From NCBI RefSeq assembly GCF_003955715.1, contig NZ_CP034463.1, forward strand, positions 9,300,001 to 9,364,000: a stretch of DNA of 64,000 bases, given 5' to 3'. This document shows positions 16,930 to 25,366 of this stretch, one piece after another. Both the position numbers and the translations under genes were made by a program. How positions within the stretch are numbered: the first letter of the stretch is position 1; every line of letters starts with the position of its first letter. Below the pieces are notes generated by a model. That model saw nothing but the letters and a program-made list of their open reading frames with translations. It did no database searches and was not told the origin of the DNA. The stretch comes from Streptomyces aquilus (GTDB lineage Bacteria; Actinomycetota; Actinomycetes; Streptomycetales; Streptomycetaceae).

Positions 16930-16951
16930 TCTTCCACGTGTAGCAGCGCGA

Positions 16952-16975
16952 CGACCGGGCCACAGTGCCCGGTCG
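16952..16975 (+). promoter_or_regulatory. Hairpin between leader peptide and molybdoenzyme gene
   Basis: Perfect 9-bp inverted repeat CGACCGGGC / GCCCGGTCG with a 6-base loop. It starts 22 bases after the leader-peptide stop, about 137 bases before the next gene. It could be an attenuator-type terminator or part of an alternative structure. Confidence 0.5.
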
Positions 16976-17112
16976 GTGCGGTTCCCCGCGTTGACATGCG
17001 CCGCTCGGCGACGTCCGGACAAACCCGCGCACGCGCGCACCCGCGTGCCCGCGTGCCCGCGGTTCCAACCCCCGCTTCACTCCTGGCCGTTCCTCCGAAA
17101 GGGCAGACCTCC

Positions 17113-18366
17113 ATGCGCACACCCGAAACCGCCTACGACCGTCGCAGACTCCGGCAGTGGCTGGCCGGTGAGGCCCGCGCGGACGGGGTCTCGCGGCGGG
17201 ACATGCTTCGGCTGCTGGCGGCGGCCGGTGGCGCCCTGGCCGTCCCCGCGGGGTTCAACACCCCTGCGGCGGCGGCCACTTCACCGGGGATCGTCAAACC
17301 GCTGCCCGACGAGTGGTTCACCGTGCGCGGCACCAACGCGGAGACCAGGTTCGCCTCGCTCGCGGGCACCGGCTATCACACACCGGTGGACCACTTCTTC
17401 GTCCGCAACCACACCTCCACCCCGGTCCTCGACGCCGCCGACTGGACCCTGACCGTGCACGGCGACGGACTGGTGCACGGCCGCGCCGTGGAGTTCTCCC
17501 TCGACGACCTGAAGCGGTTCCCCGCCGTCACCCGTACGGCGTTCGTGGAGTGCGCGGGCAACGGGCGCAGCTACTTCAGCTCCCAGCAGGGCCAGACCGT
17601 CAGCGGCACCGCCTGGACCCTGGGAGCGATCGGCACCGCGCGCTGGCGAGGGGTGCGGCTCGCCGACGTCCTGCGTCGCGCGGGGCTCGACCGCGCCGCC
17701 GTGGATGTGATGCCCCGGGGCCTGGACGCCCCGTACGTGACCGCCGACGGGACCGACCTCGGCCGGGTCCGCCGCCCGCTGCCGCTGTCGAAGGCGCTGG
17801 ACGACGTACTGCTGGCGTACGAGATGAACGGTGAGCCGCTGCCGTACGACCACGGCCACCCGGTACGCGTCCTGGTCCCGTCCTGGGTCGGGATCGCGTC
17901 GGTCAAGTGGGTCGGCGACATCGAGGTGTCGGCCCAGCCCCTGTACTCGCCCTGGAACACCGACTTCTACCGGCTCTTCGGCGACTCCTACCCGCCGGGC
18001 GGCAGCGCCCCGCTGACCCGCCAGACCGTGAAGAGCGCCTGGGAACTCGCCTGGGGCGCGAGCCTCGACGCGGGCCGGGAGCACCGGCTGACGGGCCGGT
18101 CCTGGTCCGGGGGCGGCGGCATCGTCCGCGTGGACGTCAGCACGGACGGCGGGGCGCGCTGGCGGCGGGCCCGGCTGCACGACGCCGGCCGCCGCGACGG
18201 CTGGGTCCGCTGGTCCACCGACTGGCGGCCGCCGGCGCCGGGACCGTACAGCCTGCTCGCCCGTGCCACGGACCGCGCCGGCCGCACCCAGCCGGACACG
18301 ACCGTGGCGAACACCCAGGGCTATCTGTTCGACGCCGTGGTCCGGCATCCGGTGACCGTCGTGTGA
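17113..18366 (+). CDS. Tat-exported molybdopterin-dependent oxidoreductase (sulfite oxidase superfamily)
   Basis: A 417-residue protein. The Tat signal GVSRRDMLRLLAAAGGALA spans about residues 25-43 and ends before AAAATSPG. The oxidoreductase molybdopterin domain covers about 70-280, with the molybdenum-ligating Cys in FVECAGNGR (about residue 154). The C-terminal Mo-co dimerisation domain occupies about 300-410 (WSGGGGIVRVDVSTDGG). It is expected to act outside the membrane on sulfite or a related small substrate; the true substrate is unknown. The ATG at 17113 follows GGGCAGACC; a longer frame back to 16996 would hide the Tat signal inside the protein. The Cys-codon leader upstream supports a sulfur link. 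It converges on the dehydrogenase gene with only 13 bases between. Confidence 0.88.
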   Translation: MRTPETAYDRRRLRQWLAGEARADGVSRRDMLRLLAAAGGALAVPAGFNTPAAAATSPGIVKPLPDEWFTVRGTNAETRFASLAGTGYHTPVDHFFVRNHTSTPVLDAADWTLTVHGDGLVHGRAVEFSLDDLKRFPAVTRTAFVECAGNGRSYFSSQQGQTVSGTAWTLGAIGTARWRGVRLADVLRRAGLDRAAVDVMPRGLDAPYVTADGTDLGRVRRPLPLSKALDDVLLAYEMNGEPLPYDHGHPVRVLVPSWVGIASVKWVGDIEVSAQPLYSPWNTDFYRLFGDSYPPGGSAPLTRQTVKSAWELAWGASLDAGREHRLTGRSWSGGGGIVRVDVSTDGGARWRRARLHDAGRRDGWVRWSTDWRPPAPGPYSLLARATDRAGRTQPDTTVANTQGYLFDAVVRHPVTVV

Positions 18367-18379
18367 AGCGGTGCGGCGC

Positions 18380-19432
18380 TCAGGCGTCCCGAGAGGCGGC
18401 GGCGGTCAGCCGGGCCTCGGCGAGCTGCCGGGCCGCCCGCAGCGGGGTGACACCGGTCGAACGGGCCAGTTCCAGCACGTGGCTGACGGTGTCTCCGATT
18501 CCGTCCACCCGCTTGCGGGCGGCCTCGTCGCTGTCGTGGTCCGATTCCCGGCTGAGCGTGTAGACGATGCCGCCCGCACCGGCGACGTAGTCCGGGACCC
18601 AGACGACTCCGTGTCGCGCGAGGGTGTCGGCGACGGAGTCCTCGGTGAGCTGGTTGTTCGCCGGGCCGACGACGAGGGGCGCCGCCAGTCGCGGCACGCT
18701 CTCCTCGCTGAGGACGCCGCCGACCGCGGCCGGGACGAGGATGTCGGCCGGTACGGACAGTGCCTCGTCCGGCTCGACCCAGCCGAACCCGGCGGCCAAC
18801 GCCGCCTGCCTGCGCGACTCCTCGACGTCCGACACCAGGACCCGCGCTCCCTCGGCGGCCAGCCCGGCCGCGACCCGGCCACCGACCGAACCGAACCCGC
18901 TGACGACCACGGTGCGGCCGGCGCAGGAGGCGTCACCGAAGACATGCCGGGCCCCGGCGCGCAGCGCGGCCAGGACCCCGGAGGCGGTGGGGCCGCCGGA
19001 GTCGCCGGTACCGCCGTGCTCCTCGGGCGCGCAGTACGCGTACGGCGTGAACCGCTTCAGCACCACCATGTCCTGCGGGCCGGTGCCGATGTCGGGGCCG
19101 GTGCGGTACGACCCCTGCCACGGGGCGATCAGTTCGCCGAGGTCCTCCAGGGCGGCCTCGCGCAGCTCCGCGGTGAGGTCGGTGTCCCGGTCCAGGGCGA
19201 TCACGCTCTTGCCGCCGCCGAAGTCCAGGCCGGCCACGGCCGCCTTGTAGGTCATGGCCTCCGACAGCCGCAGCGCGTCGGTGAGTCCGTCCCGCCAGCT
19301 GTCGTAGCGGCGCATCCGGCAGCCGCCGACCGCCGGTCCGAGCGCGCGGGAATGGACGGCGACGATGATCGGCAGCCCGGACCGCCGGCCGCGGCGGACG
19401 ACGACCTCTTCGTGTTCCAGTGCTTGGCTCAT
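18380..19432 (-). CDS. Glu/Leu/Phe/Val dehydrogenase family enzyme (valine dehydrogenase-like)
   Basis: A 350-residue NAD-dependent amino acid dehydrogenase, catalysing reversible oxidative deamination of a branched or aromatic amino acid. It shows LGPAVGGCRM, the catalytic-lysine region MTYKAAVAGLDFGGGKSV (about residues 58-75), a nucleotide-binding GFGSVGG and the conserved PDYVAGAGGI. Length matches valine dehydrogenases. Whether valine is the preferred substrate cannot be told, and many Streptomyces have a second, better-known Vdh. On the minus strand TAGCTT sits 7 bases before the ATG, so the mRNA may be leaderless. The divergent Lrp/AsnC gene 79 bases away is its likely regulator. Confidence 0.85.
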   Translation of the reverse strand: MSQALEHEEVVVRRGRRSGLPIIVAVHSRALGPAVGGCRMRRYDSWRDGLTDALRLSEAMTYKAAVAGLDFGGGKSVIALDRDTDLTAELREAALEDLGELIAPWQGSYRTGPDIGTGPQDMVVLKRFTPYAYCAPEEHGGTGDSGGPTASGVLAALRAGARHVFGDASCAGRTVVVSGFGSVGGRVAAGLAAEGARVLVSDVEESRRQAALAAGFGWVEPDEALSVPADILVPAAVGGVLSEESVPRLAAPLVVGPANNQLTEDSVADTLARHGVVWVPDYVAGAGGIVYTLSRESDHDSDEAARKRVDGIGDTVSHVLELARSTGVTPLRAARQLAEARLTAAASRDA

Positions 19433-19511
19433 ACGGTCGAAGCTAGGGTTGTGAACGGCCCAACTGGCGTTCGGCCGAAGGAAATTCGGAATCCTGCTCA
19501 TGGAGGCGACC

Positions 19512-19967
19512 ATGGACGAAGTTGATTCGGCGATCGTGCACCATCTCCAGAAGGACGGTCGGCTCTCCAACCGCGCCCTCGCCGAGAAGCTCGGCATCGC
19601 GCCGTCCACCTGCCTCGAACGCACCAGGCTGCTGCGGCAGCGCGGCATCATCGAGGGATACCGGGCCCAGGTCTCCCTGCGCGCGCTCAACCGCTCGGTG
19701 CAGGCGATGGTCGCGACGCAGATCCGGCCGCTGCGCCGGGACGTCGTCGCGGCCTTCGAGGAGTCGGTGACCCGGCTCCCGGAAGTCGTCTCCGTCTACA
19801 CGATGGCGGGCAGCGACGACTTCCTCGTCCACGTCACGGCCCAGGACATCGACCACCTGCACGCCTTCCTGCTGGACCAGTTCACCAACCGGCGCGAGAT
19901 CGTGGCCTTTCGCACCTCGATCATCTACCAGCACCTCACGAACCCGGTGCTCGATCCGCTGCCGTGA
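19512..19967 (+). CDS. Lrp/AsnC family regulator
   Basis: A 151-residue regulator with an N-terminal helix-turn-helix (DGRLSNRALAEKLGIAPSTC, about residues 15-34) and a C-terminal RAM/ligand-binding domain (about 68-142) of the feast-famine type that binds amino acids and drives octamer assembly. An ATG at 19500 is in frame, but GGAGG at 19502-19506 lies 5 bases before the ATG at 19512, so the shorter form is chosen. It is divergent from an amino acid dehydrogenase, a classic arrangement in which Lrp senses the enzyme's substrate and controls its gene. Confidence 0.9.
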   Translation: MDEVDSAIVHHLQKDGRLSNRALAEKLGIAPSTCLERTRLLRQRGIIEGYRAQVSLRALNRSVQAMVATQIRPLRRDVVAAFEESVTRLPEVVSVYTMAGSDDFLVHVTAQDIDHLHAFLLDQFTNRREIVAFRTSIIYQHLTNPVLDPLP

Positions 19968-19974
19968 GCCGGCG

Positions 19975-21072
19975 TCAGGCGACCGTGTCGAGGTGGATGT
20001 GCTCGATCCGCTCGTCCAGGAAGGCGGCCAACTCGCGGGCCTCCGCGCGCACGGCGTCCTCCTCCGCGGCGGTCAGGCGGCGCAGGGGGCTGATGCGGAG
20101 ACGGTCGTCGCGCACGGCCCACGTCGCCGCGACCCGTCCGTCGACCAGGACCGTGCGGTGGCCCGCGACGGACACCCCGACATGGGCGGCGTCGACGATG
20201 CGGCTCCGGTCGTGGTAGCCGAGGAGGGCGTTGTCGAAGGCCGGGAGGAAACGGACGGGCGCCGGGGTGTCGGGGTGGGGGCGGGGCGCGTCGGGCAGGT
20301 CGAACAGCTCCCGGCCGCGCGCGTCCCGGAAGACGACGAGCTCATCGCGTACGGCCCTGACCGCGGCGGGAAGTCCGGACAGACCGCACCAGGCCCGCAG
20401 ATCCGCGCCGGCGGCGGGCCCGTACGCGGCGAGGTAACGGCGGACCAGCTGCCGCCCGACGGGGTCGCCCTCCCCGGCGGCGGGCAGCGGATCGATGTCC
20501 CGTCCGAGCCAGGAGGCCAGCGGCAGGTTGCGCACGCCGGCGGACTGCCGCCACAGGCCGCGCGGCGGCAGCTGGACCATGGGCACGAGGGCCGCGACGA
20601 CCAACTCGCCCAGGACCCGGCGCGGCGGCCCGGGCCAGCGGTCCTCCAGGGCCTGGACGAGCTCGCGCATGGTGCGGGGCCGCTGGTCGGCCATGACCGC
20701 CCGCCCGGCGGCGGCGACCTCGTCCAGGTCGAGGCCGGCCAACTCCCGCCGGTAGGTGCCCAGGACCCGCCCGCGCAGCATCGCGTCGTGGCGGGCCCGC
20801 CAGGCGAGCGCGTCGCCCGCGGTGACGAGGTGGACGGTACGGCGCATCAGATGCGTGCGCACCACCGCGCGGCCGGTCATCGCCTCGTCCAGCCGCCCCG
20901 GCGCGAAGCCGGCGAGGCGGCACCACAGCCCGATGAACGGCTCCTGGGGCTCCTGCGCCTGTAGTCCGCACAGGTGGGCCACCGCCTCGGGCACGGCGAC
21001 GTCGGCGCGGGTGAGCAAGTGCTGGCGGGCGAGGGTGGCCCGGTTGAGGGCGCGGTCGTCGAGGACGGTCAT
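19975..21072 (-). CDS. Winged-helix DNA-binding domain protein (AlkZ-like fold)
   Basis: A 365-residue protein of the winged-helix DNA-binding family that includes the Streptomyces interstrand-crosslink glycosylase AlkZ and its AlkX relatives. It starts RALNRATLARQHLLTR, continues HLCGLQAQEPQEPFIGLWCRL, and has the Arg-rich THLMRRTVHLVT region. The catalytic QxQ-type motif of true glycosylases corresponds to the GLQAQEP segment, where Gln-Ala-Gln is present, so activity is possible. A C-terminal DGRVAATW segment is typical of the family. It is read in the same direction as the VOC gene 14 bases upstream and may share its transcript. Role in DNA repair is inferred from family only. Confidence 0.8.
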   Translation of the reverse strand: MTVLDDRALNRATLARQHLLTRADVAVPEAVAHLCGLQAQEPQEPFIGLWCRLAGFAPGRLDEAMTGRAVVRTHLMRRTVHLVTAGDALAWRARHDAMLRGRVLGTYRRELAGLDLDEVAAAGRAVMADQRPRTMRELVQALEDRWPGPPRRVLGELVVAALVPMVQLPPRGLWRQSAGVRNLPLASWLGRDIDPLPAAGEGDPVGRQLVRRYLAAYGPAAGADLRAWCGLSGLPAAVRAVRDELVVFRDARGRELFDLPDAPRPHPDTPAPVRFLPAFDNALLGYHDRSRIVDAAHVGVSVAGHRTVLVDGRVAATWAVRDDRLRISPLRRLTAAEEDAVRAEARELAAFLDERIEHIHLDTVA

Positions 21073-21086
21073 GGCGTTCCCGGGAC

Positions 21087-21509
21087 TCAGGCGTGGTAGG
21101 GGGCGGCCACGTCGAGCACCCAGGTGACGCCGAAGCGGTCGGTGAGCATGCCGTACAGCGGCGCCCACGGCGCGGGCTCCAGCGGACGTACGACGGTCGA
21201 GCCGACGCTGAGCCTGCCCCACAGGGTGCTGATCTCCTCGGCGTCGGTACCGCGCACGGAGACGAAGAACGCGTTCTCGCCCTGGTTCCAGGGCAGGTGG
21301 CCGGGCACGTCGTAGGCCATGACGTGGAAGCCGTCGTCCCCGGTCACCTCGCCCCACATCACCCAGTCCGCCTCGCTCTCGTCCCGTACGGCGCCGGCGT
21401 CCTTGTACGTGACCGCGACGGTCCGGCCGCCGAACACGGACCGGTAGAAGTCCAGCGCCTCCCGCGCGGCGCCGCGGAAGTTGAGATGGGTGGTGGTCGT
21501 GACGGACAT
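21087..21509 (-). CDS. PhnB-like VOC family protein
   Basis: A 140-residue protein of the vicinal oxygen chelate fold, PhnB/DUF1338-like branch. It has LNFRGAAREALDFYRSVFGG at the N-terminus and a C-terminal YGMLTDRFGVTWVLDV motif. Members are often small antibiotic-resistance-like or unknown demethylation-type proteins, and nothing here identifies a substrate. It is transcribed divergently from a WYL regulator. A perfect 31-bp palindrome lies between the two, so the regulator probably controls both. The downstream winged-helix gene follows after 14 bases. Confidence 0.85.
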   Translation of the reverse strand: MSVTTTTHLNFRGAAREALDFYRSVFGGRTVAVTYKDAGAVRDESEADWVMWGEVTGDDGFHVMAYDVPGHLPWNQGENAFFVSVRGTDAEEISTLWGRLSVGSTVVRPLEPAPWAPLYGMLTDRFGVTWVLDVAAPYHA

Positions 21510-21568
21510 GGTCTGCTCCTCGCCTCGATGGACCCGGCCCGGTGACCGGCTCGTACGCCACCCTGACG

Positions 21569-21599
21569 GAGGTAGCGGACAGGTTGTGTCCGCTACCTC
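21569..21599. promoter_or_regulatory. 31-bp palindromic operator between VOC and WYL genes
   Basis: Perfect 13-bp arms GAGGTAGCGGACA (21569-21581) and TGTCCGCTACCTC (21587-21599) around GGTTG. It ends 7 bases before the regulator's ATG at 21607, so it lies in or just downstream of that gene's promoter. A likely binding site for the WYL regulator. Confidence 0.75.
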
Positions 21600-21606
21600 G
21601 GCGACC

Positions 21607-22623
21607 ATGGATCCCATGCGGAAAACGTCCTCCCGGCTGCTCGCGCTGCTCTCCCTGCTCCAGACCCACCGTGACTGGTCCGGCGAGGAGCTCGCCGGGC
21701 GTCTCGACATCACCGCGCGCACCGTGCGCCGCGACATCGACCGCCTGCGCGACCTCGGCTACCTGATCACGACCGTCAAAGGCCCGGGCGGCGGCTATCG
21801 CCTCGCGGCCGGTACCCAGCTGCCGCCCCTGCTGTTCGACGACGACCAGGCCGTCGCCCTGGCCGTCGCGCTGCGGACCGCGGCCACCGGCACCGGCGTC
21901 GCCGAGGACGCCGAGCGCGCCCTGGCCACCCTCCGTCAGGTCATGCCGCCCCGTCTGCGGCACCGCATCGACCAGGTGCGCGTCACCGCCGTCCCGCCGC
22001 CCGAGGCCCCCGACGCCGCGCGGGTCGACGCCCAGGTGCTGCGGGAGCTGAGCCGCGCCGTCCACGCCCGCGAGGAACTGCGCCTCGACCACACCCCGGC
22101 GCACGGCACCCCGACCGCCGAGCGCCGCCGTGTGCAGCCCCACCACCTGGTGACCTGGCGGGATCGCTGGTACCTCGTCGCCTGGGACCTCGACCGCGAG
22201 GACTGGCGCACCTTCCGCGTCGACCGCATCCGCCCCCGCACCCCCACCGGCCCCCGCTTCACCCCTCGCGCCCTCCCCGGCGGCGACGTCGCCGGCTTCG
22301 TCACCAGCCGGTTCCGCGGCAACGACGGCACCACCACCGACTGGCCCTGCCGGGGCACCGTCGTCCTGCACCTCCCGGCCGCCGATGTCGCGCCCTTCGC
22401 CCAGGACGGAACCGTCGAGGAACTCGGCCCCCACCACTGCCGGCTCACCCTCGGCTCCTGGTCATGGACCGGACTGGCCACCGCCGTCGGCCACTTCGAC
22501 GCCGCCATCGACGTGGTCGGCCCACCGGAACTGGCCGCGGCCTTCGCGGAGTTGGCCGTCCGCTACCGCCGCGCCGCCGGTGGGATCACCCCCAGTCGTA
22601 CGCGTACGCCGCGACCCACGTGA
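21607..22623 (+). CDS. YafY-type HTH and WYL domain regulator
   Basis: A 338-residue transcription regulator. An N-terminal helix-turn-helix (WSGEELAGRLDITARTVRRD, about residues 24-43) is followed by a WYL domain (about 140-215, with the hallmark region W-Y-L-V-A-W-D) and a WCX extension. WYL domains sense nucleic acid or small ligands. Two ATGs are possible (21607 and 21616), neither with a clear ribosome site. A perfect palindrome immediately upstream suggests autoregulation together with the divergent VOC gene. Its 3' end overlaps the convergent GH16 gene by 38 bases. Confidence 0.9.
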   Translation: MDPMRKTSSRLLALLSLLQTHRDWSGEELAGRLDITARTVRRDIDRLRDLGYLITTVKGPGGGYRLAAGTQLPPLLFDDDQAVALAVALRTAATGTGVAEDAERALATLRQVMPPRLRHRIDQVRVTAVPPPEAPDAARVDAQVLRELSRAVHAREELRLDHTPAHGTPTAERRRVQPHHLVTWRDRWYLVAWDLDREDWRTFRVDRIRPRTPTGPRFTPRALPGGDVAGFVTSRFRGNDGTTTDWPCRGTVVLHLPAADVAPFAQDGTVEELGPHHCRLTLGSWSWTGLATAVGHFDAAIDVVGPPELAAAFAELAVRYRRAAGGITPSRTRTPRPT

Positions 22624-23503
22624 TGTCGAGCTGGGCGCTGCTGCCCGGCGCCGCGCCCGGACCCTCCAGCGCGCTCTCGTTCTGCAGCACCCACGACAGC
22701 GGCTGGTCGGGCACCTCGCGGGTGTCCTGCCCGATCTGCCGGCCGTCGACGAAGAAGCGGACGTGACCCGGCGTCCACTCCGTGGAGACCGTGTGCCACT
22801 CGGTCCAGTCGTCACTGCCCGGGAAGGAACCCTGCTCGCCGCCCCCGCACGGATGGTGGAACGCCGTCAGCGAACCGGTCCACTCACCCTCGGGATGGTC
22901 CATCTCGCAGCCGCCGCCGTAGTGCAGCCAGGCGGACTTGTAGCCGGGCGCGACCTTCGTCACCTTGATCCGCGCGCTGTACTTGCCGTACGCCATCTCC
23001 ATCACGGCCCGCGGGACCACCGCGGCGGCGTGCACGGGGCCGCCGTCGGCGGGCCGCCACATCCGGATGGTCATCCGTCCGTCGCCGTCGGCCGCCGGAC
23101 CGACGCTGACGGTGTCCTCGGGGTGATAGACGCCGACCACGTCCCGGCCCCGGTCGTTGGCGGTGTCGCGCCAACCGGTCGGATAGGCCCACCAGTTGTC
23201 GCGGTACGAGCCGCTCAGGCCCCCGCAGTATGCGGCGGAGGTGTCGACGTCGTGCTCGCAGTCGCTGAACGCGCCCAGCGGCACCACATCGCCGTTGAAG
23301 TCCTCCGCGAGGACCTGCCAGAAGGGCCCGCAGTCACCACGGGGCAGGTTCACACTCGTAGTGCGGCAGGCGTCGGCGGCGTCGGCCGCGGCGGGTGCCC
23401 CGTCCGCACGGGGGAGTCCGAGCAGGCCGGCCGCGGTCAGTACGACCGCGGAGGCGACCAGAAAGGCCTTCCGGTGGTGGTGCGGCGCCGCATGTGAACC
23501 CAT
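22586..23503 (-). CDS. Secreted glycoside hydrolase family 16-like protein
   Basis: A 305-residue exported protein. A signal peptide covers residues 1 to about 35 (hydrophobic AFLVASAVVLTAAGLLGL, then DGAPAAA). The GH16/concanavalin-type fold follows. The catalytic E-x-D-x-x-E motif is present as EMDHPE (about residue 201), preceded by YGKYSARIKV and SAWLHYGGG. Six or more Cys suggest disulfides. GH16 enzymes cut beta-1,3/1,4-glucans, agarose or similar; the substrate is not evident. The ATG at 23503 has GAGGGAG upstream. The 3' end overlaps the convergent WYL gene, so read-through of either could give antisense RNA. Confidence 0.8.
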   Translation of the reverse strand: MGSHAAPHHHRKAFLVASAVVLTAAGLLGLPRADGAPAAADAADACRTTSVNLPRGDCGPFWQVLAEDFNGDVVPLGAFSDCEHDVDTSAAYCGGLSGSYRDNWWAYPTGWRDTANDRGRDVVGVYHPEDTVSVGPAADGDGRMTIRMWRPADGGPVHAAAVVPRAVMEMAYGKYSARIKVTKVAPGYKSAWLHYGGGCEMDHPEGEWTGSLTAFHHPCGGGEQGSFPGSDDWTEWHTVSTEWTPGHVRFFVDGRQIGQDTREVPDQPLSWVLQNESALEGPGAAPGSSAQLDITWVAAYAYDWG

Positions 23504-23723
23504 CCGAGGCTCCCTCGATGCTCACCGGCTTGCGAAATCGGCGTTCGTCGGCTGTCGTCATCCGTCATCGGCCCGAAGAAGCATCCTCGCGCGCGAGCCG
23601 GTGGGGAGCCATCCCCGGGGCGGCCCGGGAATCGGACGACCGCGCTCCGCCGCGCCCGCCGCGCGCGACCCCGCCGTCGCGGACCCAGGTGCGGTTCGTC
23701 CCGGATGTGGCACCTGATGTGGC

Positions 23724-24881
23724 ATGAAGTGGATCGGCAGGACGAGCCGGGCGGTCGGGTGGCGCGCCCGGAACGCGGTGACGGCCGTGCGACGGGCCTG
23801 GGCGGAGCCCGGGCGTGAGCGGGACGTGGTGGCACAGGCCGGGAAGGCGGCGCTGGCGGCCTGGGTGGCGTGGGCCGTCGCGGGTTGGTGGCTGGCCGCC
23901 CCGATGGCGTTCGTGGCGCCGTGGGTGGCGATCGCGCTGGTGGAGTCGACGGTGTACCGGTCGGTCGCGCACGGGCTCCAGCAGCTGGCGGCGATCGCGG
24001 TGGGCACCATGGTGGCGACCGCCGCGGCGATGCTGACGGGGAACGCCATGGTCACGATGGCCGTCGTCCTGCCGCTGGTCCTGCTGCTGGGACAGTGGCG
24101 GCGCCTGGGGAGCCAGGGCATCTTCGGCGCGACCGGGGCGCTGTTCGTCCTGACCGGCGGCGAGGTCACGCTCGCCGGGGCGGCCGCACGCCTCTCGGAG
24201 GCGGTCTTCGGCGCGCTGGTCGGGGTGGCCGTCAACGCGCTGATCCGGCCCCCGACCTACCTGCGGGACACCCGCGCCGCGCTGGCGGAGGCGGCCCGCG
24301 AGGCCCGCGACATCCTGGACGACGTGGCCGACGGGCTGACCGCCGCCGAGTGGGACGCCCACGAGGCCGGCGTACGGCACCAGCGCGCCCTGCGGCTGGG
24401 ACGCCTCGTCGACCAGGCCAGGTCGGCGATCGGCTGGAGCGAGGAGAGCCTCCGGGGCAACCTCAGGCGGCCGCGCCGGCACCACGCGACCGCGCACGGT
24501 ACGACGTACGCCGACGCACTGGCCCTGCTGGACTACGTCGCCGTCCACACCGTGGGCGTGACCCGCACCGTGCGCGAGGCGGCCGAGGGCGCCACGTCCC
24601 GGCCGGACGACACCGTCACCACCGCCTACGCGGACTTTCTCCGCGAGACGGCGCGCGCCGTGCACCTCTACGGCGCGTACCGGTTCGCCGCCGACGACCG
24701 GGACGAGACCGCCGGACGGGCGCTGGACGACGCCGCCGCCGAGCTGCGCCGCACCCTCGACGCCCTGCGCCGGCAGCTCCCGGCCGCCGCGCCCGACGAC
24801 CCCGACGCGCTGGTCACGTACGGGACGCTGCTCGCACAGGCGCACCGGCTGGCCGACCATCTGGGCGCGCAGAGGGTGTGA
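23724..24881 (+). CDS. FUSC / aromatic acid exporter family membrane protein
   Basis: A 385-residue inner-membrane protein. Four to five hydrophobic helices lie between residues about 40 and 175 (WVAWAVAGWWLAAP, AVVLPLVLLLG and others), with a long soluble C-terminal helical domain (about 175-385) that has heptad-like Ala/Leu/Arg patterns. The family resembles YccS/FusC and plant ALMT proteins and is thought to export aromatic or organic acids; no partner is encoded nearby. No ribosome site is visible. GATGTGGCA is repeated at 23704 and 23716 just before the start and might be regulatory. Its 3' end lies 40 bases before the next gene. Confidence 0.8.
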   Translation: MKWIGRTSRAVGWRARNAVTAVRRAWAEPGRERDVVAQAGKAALAAWVAWAVAGWWLAAPMAFVAPWVAIALVESTVYRSVAHGLQQLAAIAVGTMVATAAAMLTGNAMVTMAVVLPLVLLLGQWRRLGSQGIFGATGALFVLTGGEVTLAGAAARLSEAVFGALVGVAVNALIRPPTYLRDTRAALAEAAREARDILDDVADGLTAAEWDAHEAGVRHQRALRLGRLVDQARSAIGWSEESLRGNLRRPRRHHATAHGTTYADALALLDYVAVHTVGVTRTVREAAEGATSRPDDTVTTAYADFLRETARAVHLYGAYRFAADDRDETAGRALDDAAAELRRTLDALRRQLPAAAPDDPDALVTYGTLLAQAHRLADHLGAQRV

Positions 24882-24921
24882 CGCCGTGGGGGCTGAACAA
24901 CGGGCTTGCTATGGTGCGCCG

Positions 24922-25356
24922 ATGTCATCGATCAAGAAATTCCAGGTCACCTTCGACTGCGCGCGGCCCGAGCGCGTCGCCCGTTTCTGGTGCGAGGTGC
25001 TGGGATACGAGGCGCCGCCGCCCCCGGAGGGGTTCGCCACCTGGGACGCCTACAACGAGGCCCAGCCCCCGGAGGACCGGGACGCCTGGTTCGCGGCCAG
25101 TGATCCCACGGGCGTCGGCCCGCGCCTGTACTTCCAGCGCGTCCCCGAGGGCAAGGTCGTCAAGAACCGGGTGCACCTCGACGTGCGGGTCGGCACCGGG
25201 CTGGTGGGCGAGGAGCGCCTCGCCGTACTGGAGGCCGAGTGCACGCGACTGCTCGCGCTAGGCGCGGTGCGGGTGCAGCTCCTGAAGGCCGACGGCGTCA
25301 ACGAGTCCTGCATCGTGATGCAGGACGTCGAGGGCAACGAGTTCTGCCTCGACTGA
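24922..25356 (+). CDS. VOC family protein (glyoxalase-like)
   Basis: A 144-residue single-module VOC protein. It starts KKFQVTFDCARPERVARFWCEVLGYE, contains KNRVHLDVRV (a metal-site His in the family) and closes VEGNEFCLD with the family's final Glu. This 'glyoxalase-like' branch is widespread in Streptomyces and has no settled substrate. The ATG at 24922 follows TATGGT (24910-24915) by 6 bases, suggesting a leaderless transcript; longer upstream frames have no ribosome site. It converges with a BrkB gene 10 bases downstream. Confidence 0.85.
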   Translation: MSSIKKFQVTFDCARPERVARFWCEVLGYEAPPPPEGFATWDAYNEAQPPEDRDAWFAASDPTGVGPRLYFQRVPEGKVVKNRVHLDVRVGTGLVGEERLAVLEAECTRLLALGAVRVQLLKADGVNESCIVMQDVEGNEFCLD

Positions 25357-25366
25357 GCATCCGTTC

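Noticed and set aside
16996..17112. Longer N-terminus for the molybdenum oxidoreductase
   Set aside because: It would bury the Tat signal and has no ribosome site.
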